Shown here: positions 45,801 to 56,600 of the stretch, one piece after another | Layout of the letters: every line of letters starts with the position of its first letter | Position numbering within the stretch: the stretch's first letter is position 1 | DNA from: Apoderus coryli | Taxonomy: Eukaryota > Arthropoda > Insecta > Coleoptera > Attelabidae | DNA: 64,000 nucleotides | Reading direction: 5' to 3' | NCBI GenBank assembly: GCA_911728435.2 | Contig: OU452209.1 | Span: 16,412,869-16,476,868 of the forward strand | The notes under the pieces: model-generated | Databases searched by the model: none | The model's input: only the letters and a program-made list of their open reading frames with translations | Told to the model about the DNA's origin: nothing | Translations under genes and position numbers: made by a program

Positions 45801-48800
45801 ATCGTCGCAAAACTTATTAAAGCATGGGTATGTTTTTTGTTTGTTTTATTATTTTTTGTTTATTTATAATTTATTTGTGTTGTTTTTTTTTCTTGTTTCT
45901 ATAATATCTACTTAATGCATAATTATCATAGTTTTCGGAATTGAATTTTAGACCAGAGTCAGAATCAATGACATTACAACATTAATGTCATTGGTCAGAT
46001 TATTGTTTCTCCCCGATATTAGAGGGTCTGATGATCTTTGTTTTTATGTTATTTTTAAAAGTGGCGACAACTGGTGGCACCTGTAATTTTTTTAAGCTGC
46101 CCTCGTAGAGGCTACAAACATTGTTATGTGCGGTATAATGCGTAATTAAATACGGAAAAACATTTCCGATACTTATTTATCTTTTATCAGTCACCGCCCA
46201 AATAATGTTTTAGCTTAATAACAATTAAAATGAGTGTACAATATAGCCTTGTCCACCACAATACCAATAATGTAATTGTTGCAGTATTTCTGAATGCTGC
46301 AGTAAAGCCTAATCGCGATTTAATTCTTGGCAGGAATACACACATGAGCAGTCATTTGTATCGTAGAAATTTATTTTAAATTACAAAATAAATCAAAATT
46401 TGACTCACGCTTATATTGTTGGTTTCATACTGTATAAAATAAATTCATTTTAACTGTAAATAATAAACTCATCGAGTAAAGTGGTTGCTCGGTAAATCAA
46501 CCAGTTCCATTTTAGGCTTTTACCTGTTGGGTTTGTGTGATCTCATCGCAGAACAACAGAGAGATATTTTGGTTGTTTTATCAGCATTTTTAATTTTTTA
46601 ACCTATAACATTGGTGGTTTTTTCTGTTGGTTAATAAGTGCATTATTTATTTTTAAGGAGTGTTGTATTATTTGACTATTCTATTAGAGCATATTCCATC
46701 CAAGGTTAACAATGTAAGTGTCTAGTAATAGCAATAATAATTTTATTTATATACGAAGGCAGCTTAAAAAATGTGCAATCATTTACCATTTTTATACGAG
46801 ACAGTAAGTACCGTTTTGGAATTAAAAAAAGACGTGCAAAGATATCGCAAAATTATTGCGATATCTTTGCACGTCTTTTTTTAATTTGGTCTAAAAAATC
46901 TTCACCTTCATTGTGGTACCGCTCAAAGACAGTCAATGCACTGCCTAAACGTTGGTTTTTGTGCAAATCCGTCACCATTTTTGGAACCCAACGTGAACAC
47001 AATTGATACAGTGGTTAACCAAGTCAGGCGGCAGAATTTTATGAGGAGGGTATTCAAAAAATGGTGCCACGTTATGACAAGTGCCTCAATATTCACGCAA
47101 ATTATGTAGGAAAGTAGATTAAGGTACAGGCTTTCATGTTCAAATAAAATTATTGCGATATCTTTGCACGTCTTTTTCTAATTCCAAAACGGTACTTACT
47201 TAAAAAACATGCCTCGTATTTCTTTCCTCAAATAAAGTTCTTAAAAAAAATCACCTGATATTTCTCCATAATTTTAGACAATTAGTTAAGTTAGGAAATA
47301 GTTTTTCAACTATCAAAATTCTAGGACTAAAGACGCCACTTACAATGAGGACGATAAGACTGTGAAAATGTTCATGAGAGGTCGACCAATTATTTTTTAT
47401 GCCCCTACTGATGTCGCTGATAGTTATAACATAACACAAGTAAGTAAAACATAACGATACCTACCCTTCTCTTACAAAATAAATAATGTCAATTGTAGGT
47501 CTCCAAAGCACCAAGTCAACGACTGAAACTCGACTGGGTCTACGGCTATCGAGGCAGAGACTGCAGATCAAATCTCTATTTCCTACCAACTGGTGAAATG
47601 GTGTATTTTGTGGCTGCTGTGGTTGTTCTTTATAATGTCGAAGAACATAGTCAACGACATTATGTCGAGCATACTGACGACATTAAAAGTATTGCGATAC
47701 ATCCAAACAAAATGTTGGTAGCGACAGGACAATGTGCCGGCCATGACAAGAGTAATGCAAGAGTGAGTCTACTTTTGACACGTTTAACCAACTTGTTATT
47801 GTTTATATTTGATTTTGCAGCCTCATATCAGGGTGTGGAACTCAGTTTCGCTCCACACGCAGGCCATCATCGGTATGAATGACTTTGAAGTGGCCGTGTG
47901 TTGTTTGTCATTCTCAAAGGCCGATGGTGGAGCCCTTTTAGCTGCGATCGATGATTCAAATGACCACAATATATCGGTGTGGGATTGGCAGAAGGGTGAG
48001 AATGGGTCTAAAATTACAGAGACTAAAGTACGTGTGTCTAATATCTATTTTGTAGAGATCGATAATGTTATTATTGTGTTTTCAGTGTTCTGTTGATACT
48101 ATAGTGTCTGCAGAATTTCATCCATTAGACCGGAACACAATTGTGACGTGCGGTAAGTCACACATCGCCTTTTGGACGCTAGATAGCGGTGGTATGCTCT
48201 ACAAACGTATGGGTATATTTGAAACTAGAGGCAAGCCAAAGTATGTGACATGCGTTGCGTTCCTACAAAGTGGTGAAACAATAACCGGTACTTTATTACT
48301 TAATTATCTCTTATAACTTGTTTAATGCGACTTTCTTCAGGTGATTCAAATGGAAATCTTGCTGTTTGGGGTCGAGGCACTAATACCATCTTCAAGTTCA
48401 TCAAAAACGTACACGACGGTGGCGTATTCTCCATTTGCGTGCTGAAAGATGGCAATTTTATTACTGGTGGTGGTAAAGACAGCCGCATGGTGGAGTTTGA
48501 CAGCAATTTGACAGCTACCGGAACCGTTAGCGAGGTAATGACTGCGAAGTTGTTAGAAAATGTTTGATAATTGGTTTCGTTTTCAGATTGAGGGACATTA
48601 TGGTGGTGTCCGTGTGATATCCGAAGGTAGAGGCTCTCAACTATTGGTTGGTACCACTAGGAATTGTATATTGAATGGTACCTCAGAATTGGGATTCCGT
48701 CCAATCATTTTGGGGCACATGGATGAATTATGGGGCTTAGCGGCACATCCTAGTGTACAACAGTTCGCTACGGTCGGTTACGATCGTGTACTGCAGTTGT

Positions 48801-50035
48801 GGGACGCCATGTCCCACAGTATCCTGTGGAGTAAAGATATTGGGGTAAGTTTTCAACTTATACTTTAGGAGCTTTTGATGTTTTTTTTTATTTGGTTTAG
48901 GAACAAGCCCAAAGTGTCACGTTCTCGCAAGATGGAGCCGTAGTCCTTGTTGGTACGCTTTCCGGTAAATGGATGGTGTTTGATGCGCAATCTCGCGAAT
49001 TGTTAGGTCATCATGTTGATGGTGGTGAAGCGATACAAGTCATGGAATTCTCACCAGATGGTAGTATGGTCGCTTTGGGATCACGGGACAATCATATTTA
49101 CGTGTATCAGGTGTCTGATGATGGAATGAAGTATAGTCGAGTAGGGAAATGTGTGGTGAGTAATGTTTGGTATAGTTTTCATTTGACACACAACAAGAAT
49201 ACAATATTTTACTATGCCACTGTATAAAAAACACAGATAAAGCTTCGGGCGACGTTTTGCTTCACTTGGTACAAGAACACGTGCCCGACTGCGCCAACCG
49301 GAACGTTTCGGGTGTTTGCGCGGTTTTCGGCGAGTGATCCTTCTGTATCTTAAATGTTCGGTGGTTTTTAAATCGGGAATTCCTTTAATTGCATTTATCA
49401 GCAAGTGCTCGATATATTTTTTCAGGGACATTCAAGTTTCATTACACATTTGGATTGGTCAACTGACAATCAAACCTTAAGAAGCAACTCTGGAGATTAT
49501 GAACTACTGTATTGTAAGTAAACGAATAAACTTCCTAGCATGAAGATTTTGTCAATATTGGTGTCTTTTGAATTAGGGAATGCTGGTACCTGCAGGCAGA
49601 TACCGCAACCGCACCTCATGCGTGACGTGGTTTGGGCGTCAAACAATTGCACGTTGACATTTGAAACGATCGGTATATGGCCGGAGACAGCCGACGGTAC
49701 TGATGTCAACTCTTGCGACAGAAGCCACGATGATAAACTAATGGTGACAGCTGATGATTTTGGCAAGGTCAAACTGTACAGTTATCCAGTGATGCAACCA
49801 AAAGTAAGAGTTTTGATGACACACCGCTCGGCTAGCGGCTCGCCTATCACTTTCTATAGTCGTCCGGCCGAGAAAGTGTTATTTTTTATTATTAAACCTT
49901 TTGTTACAGTCTCTATGTCACGTGTATGGCGGCCATAGTAGTCATGTGACAAACGTCCAGTTCCTGCAGGAAGACAATAGAGTTGTATCGATTGGTGGCA
50001 AGGATACAGCGGTATTACAATGGAGTGTATCGTAA
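42041..50035 (+). CDS. EML: EML-type microtubule-associated protein (HELP + WD40 propellers)
   Basis: Cytoplasmic microtubule-binding protein of the echinoderm EMAP-like family. Fourteen coding exons join in phase: 42041-42152, 45036-45294, 45352-45675, 45753-45827, 47325-47439, 47499-47762, 47821-48027, 48086-48287, 48341-48534, 48587-48844, 48901-49155, 49426-49513, 49577-49803 and 49910-50035, about 901 aa, the size of EML1-4. Residues 40-86 form the N-terminal coiled coil (LSDLERKVLEQGDELVCLKA), the trimerisation segment. Residues 124-255 are a Ser/Pro/Asn-rich basic linker. The HELP motif lies near 268-285 (TVKMFMRGRPIIFYAPTD). WD repeats fill the rest (IRVWNSVSLHTQAIIGMNDF, NISVWDWQKGENGSKITE, GVFSICVLKDGNFITGGGKD, ...). 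It ends at GGKDTAVLQWSVS. AATAAA is at 50565. The first coding exon and the exon 4-5 junction rest on phase and splice sites alone; further alternative exons are possible. Confidence 0.9.
42828..44460 (-). mobile_element. P-type THAP DNA transposon, copy 2 (inverted)
   Basis: 1633 bp, same family as 16600-18205 but in opposite orientation, inside EML intron 1. The right end reverse-complements to CATAGAAATCTTATATTATA; the left starts CACAGAAATATATTATATAT with an expanded TA run. The flanking 8-mers GTATGAAC and GTTAAATC do not match, so no target duplication is visible. It is alignable with copy 1 along its full length, including the LINE-like CTTTATTGTCTAACAGG segment near 43090. Confidence 0.85.
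43575..43921 (-). pseudogene. THAP zinc-finger remnant in copy 2
   Basis: Minus-strand counterpart of the copy 1 remnant. ATG at 43921 is followed by the same N-terminal finger piece. The longest open frame (43766-43575) holds STENLCDGNVICSKHF and DGKRITLLPDTVPKLL. The same frame break before WDPSTEN is present. It differs from copy 1 by a few substitutions. Confidence 0.75.
45828..46806 (+). other. EML intron 4, left part
   Basis: Intronic AT-rich sequence before the mariner derivative. Nothing coding is seen. Confidence 0.6.
46807..47196. mobile_element. Scrambled 390-bp mariner derivative in EML intron 4
   Basis: Ends AGTACCGTTTTGGAATTA in inverted orientation, flanked by TA (46805-46806 and 47197-47198). 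The interior joins two oppositely oriented pieces of a mariner transposase. On the minus strand near 46990-46890 it reads SRWVPKMVTDLHKNQRLGSA, LTVFERYHNEGEDFLD. On the plus strand near 47030-47120 it reads EFYEEGIQKMVPRYDKCLN. The left end is repeated in reverse, giving the hairpin at 46821-46885. The element is inactive. Confidence 0.85.
46821..46885. repeat. Perfect 30-bp-arm hairpin
   Basis: Arms 46821-46850 and 46856-46885 are exact reverse complements around the 5-base loop AATTA. The arm contains GACGTGCAAAGATATCGCAA. The same sequence occurs once more at the right element end (about 47152-47180). Confidence 0.95.
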
Positions 50036-50616
50036 AATAACTATTGTTATTATTTATCCCCTAGTATTTATTTTATATATACATAGAAGTGTATTTTATT
50101 ATTTATGAAACTATTTATCACATAATGCCTTATAGACAAAACAATTTTAATCGTTCAATGAGTTGCGGTAAAAATTATCGGAGAGTGGGGTTTTATAGGA
50201 ATTTAACGGAAAAGAGTAATGCTTGACATATTTTCATTAAATTTACCGAAACAATCGAATGTACGTACGTTCTTTATTGAAGTTTAACGCATTTTTCTAC
50301 TTATATGAATGTTTTCTTATCGAGATCTTTTTATATTTACACGAAGTTTAAATAATTTCATAACATTCCAGTTGAGTTGTTAAAACGTACACCCATGTAT
50401 TCCTATTTTTTTGTAATGTGTTTTCTATTATTTTTTATTATTGTGCCACACTTTGTAGTAATTAATTGTTTTAGTTTATTCTCTAGGTTTTTCTGAAACT
50501 TATTTTTTTATTTTGTGATTTTTTTGTCTACTTTATTTGTGTAAACCTAAACTTATTGTGTGATAATAAATGCCTACTTGTACTACTGTTTATATAGAGT
50601 TTTATTTTATAACAAA
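50036..50616 (+). other. EML 3' UTR and flank
   Basis: AT-rich 3' region with an AATAAA at 50565-50570, a good candidate poly(A) signal. Confidence 0.55.
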
Positions 50617-51309
50617 TACAGGGTGCGGCATCATAACTTCCTTTTTTGAAATGCGCGCTATTTAGACTGTAAAGATCGAACTTATTCGGTAGACGTGCAT
50701 CTAAAGTTTTGTTCTCCATCCGGTCAGGCTCCATGATGCGTTGTACCAGTGAGCAACGCGCATTTGCCGGCGAGGCGTACTTTTGAAATGGACGTTCTGT
50801 GAGCACAGGGTCTGTGCCAGATCGGAAATCAATAGTTAGTTGCATGGATCTTTACATTCAGACAAAGCGCGAGTGTGACGAGACGAAGAAATTGGAGTCC
50901 CGCAGCCCATTAGAACACCTGAAATCATTGAAGCTGTGAGAGCCTCAATATTGCGATCCCCACGGCGTTCTGCCTGCAAACATGCATCTGTCCTAAGACT
51001 TTCCGCTTGTTCAGTGAGGCGAATTCTTCACGGTGATCTTCATTACCATCCGTACAAGTTTGCGATTGTCTCGAGAACGTTCCTGGGGACGCAATTGTTT
51101 TTTAGTGTTGAGGCCCATTTCCACGTGACTGGATACGTCAAGAAACGAAAAGGCCCCCCTAAAGTCACAGTGTGGTGTGCAAATTTCTTCGGCTGGGGAA
51201 TTGATTCTTGGTTTTTTGAAGAAAATGAGGAAACAGTGACAGTGAATTCTAACCGATATGTAAACATGTTGGACTACGCTTGTCTAAATTATCGAAACAA
51301 TATTGAGAG

Positions 51310-51530
51310 AAAACGGTCAGATTGGATAAAGTGGAACGTCGAGTTATAAAACCATGCTGATATGGTACCAATTGGGCACCCACCTTTCTTAAAATTCTTT
51401 CATCCAAAATGATCTCAAATAACTTTGAAAATTTTGATAAAATAGATATCGGCCGATAATTTTTGATACAAGAGCGAAATGATAGTTTGAAAATTTCGAA
51501 TTCATTTAACAAATATCTTTTCAAGATTTT
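51310..51530 (-). mobile_element. Short LINE RT fragment inside the mariner remnant
   Basis: Minus frame 51524-51249 with KNYRPISILSKFSKLFEIIL and QLVPYQHGFITRRSTLSNLT, the RT palm start of a Jockey/CR1-like LINE, close to the fragments at 52440-52930 and 61310-61540. The 3' part runs into mariner sequence. Confidence 0.75.
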
Positions 51531-51639
51531 CTGTTAGTTTGAAATCCCAAGGAATTCTTATTTTTCACGTTGCTTGGATGTGTTTTAGGACCTCTTTAAC
51601 TAAAATATCCCTAGATTGAGTAACTATTTCGCTTCATTG

Positions 51640-52110
51640 ATAAATAAGTAAATCCTCTTCACTATCAATGCTACACATGCAATTTATCTACGTAGAAAGA
51701 TATCTTTAAAACAGAACTTGTTTCTGAAAATTTCTTTGTGGTGCAATAATCTAGAAACCTTATAAAATCACGATATTTAGGCGTTATACGAAAATTCAGT
51801 AAAAGATTTGGAATCAATTCAACTAGATTAGGTAATTTTTTTAAGCAAGGTGAACCTTTTATATCTTTCACAGAAACATCGAAAACAGGTCGTACTTTGG
51901 TTGTGATATTTATAATTTCAGATACTTTTAACACAGCATGATATGGCAAATAAAGACAAATATTACCTATTTCAATTTCTGCTACAGGCTCAATGATTTT
52001 TAACTTCAATCATTCCTCAAAAACCGCATTGTGTTCTTGCAAGTTTTGCAATGAAATCAGTCTTTTTTGGTACTTCCAAGTCTATTTTCAGCCAATTTGA
52101 AATTTCGTTC
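51640..52110 (-). mobile_element. BEL/Pao LTR-retrotransposon pol fragment
   Basis: Minus frame 52009-51671 includes LYLPYHAVLKVSE and KVRPVFDVSVKD followed by NLVELIPNLLLNFR, matching the start of the BEL/Pao reverse-transcriptase region (LPHHxV ... RPVFDASA ... PNL). A TGA just upstream and the lack of the active-site block show that it is a dead internal fragment. No LTRs are seen. Confidence 0.7.
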
Positions 52111-52440
52111 TAACTTGTGATGATATGCGACTTAACAAATTATATTGCGGGGTCGATTGGTTTCAACAAGACGGCGCCACGGCTCACATTTCAAGGGTAG
52201 CAATGGCTGTTTTGAGGGAACACTTTCGGGGGCGCCTAATCTCAATCCCCATAAAAAAAAAATCCCCATAAAAAAAATTGCAAGGGGTCAAATCGGGGGA
52301 ACGAGCTGGCCACTCCAAATCACCGCTGATTGGCAGCAGAATAAGCCGATTTCTGGCATTTGTCATAACCCTTTCCAGCATGGCAGCTGGTATGTTGACC
52401 ATTTCGGTCCGGATGTTGGTTTTGAGATGTTCTAGGGTTC

Positions 52441-52931
52441 TTACGCTTTACTGAAGTCGGTATATATGACGTCAACCTGACCAACGCTTCGGAGACATAC
52501 TGCGTGAAAACGGCCAGGTTTGTAACGGTCGATCTTCCGGTTACGAATCCGTGCTGGTAAGAGACCATCTGTGCTCCAACACCTGTATAAATTCGATTAT
52601 ATAAAACCACCTCCAACACCTTCGAGAAATTTGAAAGAATGGAGATCGGCGATCTATTGCCACACTTGAATACAGGACAAACCTTAGCAGTCTTCCAAAC
52701 CGAGGGGAAGTGATTGGTTTTAACTATTAAATTACAAATTCTATAATTCTGTCTATACAGAGGACCACTAAGGACTCCAATTGTGTCCTTCACGAGAAAC
52801 GAAGGAATGTTATCAGGGCCAGAAGTGAACTTGTTCTTTAACTTACGCGAGGCTTTTATTATCTCTGCATCAGTAATGTCATCAAAGCAGACATCACTAC
52901 CACAAAACCCCGCAAGCGAGCTGATGATCAA
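52441..52931 (-). mobile_element. LINE fragment (VGAQMVSYQHGF family)
   Basis: Minus frame 52931-52320: KLKNKFTSGPDNIPSFLVKD, SVWKTAKVCPVFKCGNRSPI, QMVSYQHGFVTGRSTVTNLA. This is the start of the RT domain. Its end runs into the inverted mariner piece. A near-identical segment lies at 61310-61540. Confidence 0.82.
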
Positions 52932-53607
52932 ATTGACAGTTTAAATTATTTCGCTAATTTCCAAGGCTTCAAAGCTATTTATATAATGACTCATCGCATT
53001 TAGGCCTACGCCAACAGGGCGAGCGTAGGTAAGTTTCGCACTCGCCTGCGTAGGAAATATGTCATTTTGGTTGCACAATATGCTGTTGTAGTGTTTTTTG
53101 TTATAAATTTTAGTAGAACAAGGGTGCCTATAAATTATAATTTTGATGGCTCTGAATTGAGCTCTGTTGACAGTTGGTGTCCTGCTTGATAGTTCCCTGT
53201 CGTTTGCTCCACACTTTACTATTTTGCTCATACAACGTTGTGAGGGTGTTGTATGTTGTTATTATTATCAAATTGAAAAAGGGCATTACTGTCCGTAAAT
53301 AAGGAAATCTAAAATATTTGTACGAATGCATTTTAAGTTGATGGAATGGACAAAGAACATAAAGAAAGTGGGTGTTACGCAAAATTCTTTTATGACAAAA
53401 ATCAAGCAACTATAATCCTATACATATTTTTACCACAAATTATCATTTATTTATATACGAAAAGACCTAGATAAACTGTATCTATATCTATGCTCTTAGA
53501 ACTAATTATTTAAAATTTATTATCAATTAATATGTACCTACTTAATGCTTACGAAATCACAATAACTTATTATTAAAATATTTCCTTACTATGAAACTAA
53601 ATACTCC
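52932..53607. other. Spacer between LINE debris and TMEM53 3' end
   Basis: Contains minus-strand open frames (53231-52941 and 53409-53128) with short plausible stretches but no motif I can assign. It may be more LINE sequence. The TMEM53 3' UTR lies at the right. Confidence 0.4.
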
Positions 53608-56600
53608 TTAGTTTTCAATTTGAACTCGATTCCCTTCACTCTTTTCCGTTTTACGATGCTCTGACAACCCAATTATATCCAAAAATCTGTTGATCTCACT
53701 GATATATTCTTTAGTATGATACCGGAAATGACCAACATGTGGCGACCTGTCCCAGCATTTCCAATAAACCTAGAAAACAAACCAATTTAATCCTAATTCG
53801 TTTGTAGGTGCGTGCAACTTACAGGTATTCCTATATTCTCCCAATTTTCCCTAACGCGCTGATTCGAGCTTTCAGCTCCAATTGGATCCGATTTACTTAA
53901 CAACAACAACGCTGGCGCTTTAATAATATTTGTATGAAACATTTGACTCGATCTAACGTAATGTTGAGTAGCGATTTTACTAAACGTCTTCATATGATAC
54001 CTGTAACATTCCTTTAGTATTCCATGAATACTACATCACAACACACACTTACAGAATATACTGCTTAAATGCAGATTGCAACAGAAGATTGTTCGGAAAT
54101 ACCGCTACTGGTAGTCCAATGGATATCTCAGTAATATCGGCAGCACTATCCCAAATTTGTCCAGAAATCCTATCAACAATATGTTCATACCTATTCATTT
54201 CTGCTGCAATCTTCACCATTACTTCGCCCCACATGTAACCACCCACTGAGAAGCCGTGCAGCAATAAAGGCCCGTACGCAGTATTAGTGTCAAGGAATTT
54301 AAGGATATCGCCAGCAATAACCTACAATAATAATAATAGTCTTTATTGTCTAACAGGCGAAATACCCAATTACAAGACAATGTATTTGCACACAAATTCT
54401 GAACATAATAATGTGCTTATTAATAATAATAACAATGATAAGACATAAATACAATACAACAAAATATACAAAAATTACATACATATATACAAATAATACA
54501 AATAACTGACAAATTTTTTAAAATTCAAGAGTGCGGAGGTAGTACCAAAGGCTTTTTCGGAATCGGTTTAAAGATTTATCAAAATAATCAATATTATGAT
54601 GCAAATGGGAACTGTTGCACACGTCGCATGCCCTGAATAATGGAGCTCTTTGTTCATAATTAGTATGAGTTTGAGGTAATCTAAATAATAATAATAATAA
54701 AGTGATTTATTGTGTATAATAATTTACAAAAATTATTACAACAAAGGGCATGAGATTTGGCTATAAAGCCACTCTTACACTCTCGCCCAATAGGAAAAAA
54801 AAACAATAATAAAATATATATATAAAAAACAATAATAAGTAGCATTAAACACTAAATGCAGCTGCAGATTACAAAGTATGAAAAAAAAAAATAGATTGAT
54901 TCTTAATTAGAAAAAAAAAAAAAAGAAATTTTACATTTATAACTTAGAACTACTCCAAAGAAATACATAAATAAATACATAATGCATAGGTATAATGTAA
55001 TATGTTATGACAACATTAATCTTTGCCTAAGCTCTCTCTTGAACGAGTAAGGAGAATATCCACGTATTGATTCATAATTTTCGCGCCCCTATAAGAGAAA
55101 GAGAACTTCTATGTAATGGAATAGAAAAGTAATTGAAACGCAATTCTCTGTCATGTAAATTAGAACCCCGTAGCAAAAAACTGTGAAGATATTGTGGAGT
55201 TTCACTATTTAAAATTTTGTAGATTAGCATAGCGAATTGATATTTTATTCTTATCTCAATTTTTGGTTCTCTCAAATGAACCAAAAACGGTGTTATGTGA
55301 GAAGCATATGGAACCTTGCACACAAATCGAACACATGCGTTCTGTATTCGCTGGATCTTAAGCCTATTATATTCCGGCAAAAAGTAATAGTAAACCTGAG
55401 AACAATATGTGACATGTGGATAAACTAAAGATTTTATTAAATTTAATTTCGTGCCCTCACAAAGGAACTTTTTCAAATGATACATCGATTTAAGTTTATA
55501 GAAAGAGTTTTTGTATACAAAATTACAATGTTCATCAAAGCTTAATTTGTGATCTATAATGACTCCCAGATTTTTAGCTTTATCTTTCCAAGGTATACCA
55601 GTGTCACTTAATTTAATTTGTCCAATTTCACGCATTAGTTTTGTTTGTCGCTCTGATCCAATGCACATGGCCACCGTCTTGTCAGGATTCAATCTCAGAC
55701 CGTTACGTTGACACCACAAAGACAAGCTATTCAAATCCTTGTTAACAAGTCCCAACACTTGCTCAGTCTTCCAGACGGCAGTGCGCATATACTTGAACAT
55801 CGTCAGCATACATGTGAAAATGAGAGTGACTCAAACTCAAAGGCATATCAAAAGAAAATATAGAGAACAGTAGAGGGCCAAGGATACTGCCTTGTGGTAC
55901 TCCGCTTTTTAAAAGTTTGAAGTCAGAGTAATTTGAACCGATCCTAACACACTGCTTTCTGTCAAGAAGATAGCTGAAAAACCATTTCAGCGCGCCATCA
56001 TCAAAACCCAAGAAGGAAAGCTTACTAAGTAAAAGCTCAAAATCGACCAGATCAAATGCCTTACTTTGATCAAGCAAAACCAATATGGTCGATCTCGAGC
56101 TGTCCATAGCACAAGCAATATCATTCGTCACTTTAAGTAATGCGGTTGTTGTAGAATGTTTTTCACGAAAACCTGACTGTAATGAGGGCAAAACACTATT
56201 ATCGAACAAGTATTGTTTTATTTGAAAACTTACAAGTCGCTCAAAAATTTTGGATAAAGCTGGAAGCAGGCTGATTGGTCGAAGATCATTGAAGCCAGAG
56301 GGAGAAGGCACTTTCGGAATAGGTATGACGCAAGCAAATTTCCATGTTTCAGGGAATATACCAGAATGCATGGAGTCATTAAACAAATCCCGAATAACCT
56401 CAACACAATAAGGAATTATCAAATTTAACATTCTGGCATTTATACCGTCAACACCACAAGATTCAGATCTCAACAGACCAAGGCTTCTATGTATGTCATG
56501 AACAGACACGTCGTGAAAACGGAACCTGTTACCGTTATAAGAATTATTGCGATAAAATGTAATCAACTCCTGATCGACACGCTCCTGACCAGTTACATTT

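Larger units (their letters stand above)
50617..52440 (+). mobile_element. Decayed IS630/mariner element, rearranged and interrupted
   Basis: Starts TACAGGGTGCGGCATCATAA after a TA-rich flank, directly downstream of the EML gene. Plus-strand transposase pieces are a helix-turn-helix (LRLSACSVRRILHGDLHYHP near 51000-51060), the catalytic core (FSVEAHFHVTGYVKKRKGPP, PKVTVWCANFFGWG, FFEENEETVTVNSNRYVNML to 51270) and DWFQQDGATAHISRVAMAVL at 52154-52230. The next conserved block (LEWPARSPDLTPCNFF) and the C-terminus (NIPAAMLERVMTNARNRL) are on the minus strand at 52402-52240, so that part is inverted. LINE and BEL/Pao fragments lie between. No matching right end was found. Confidence 0.78.
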
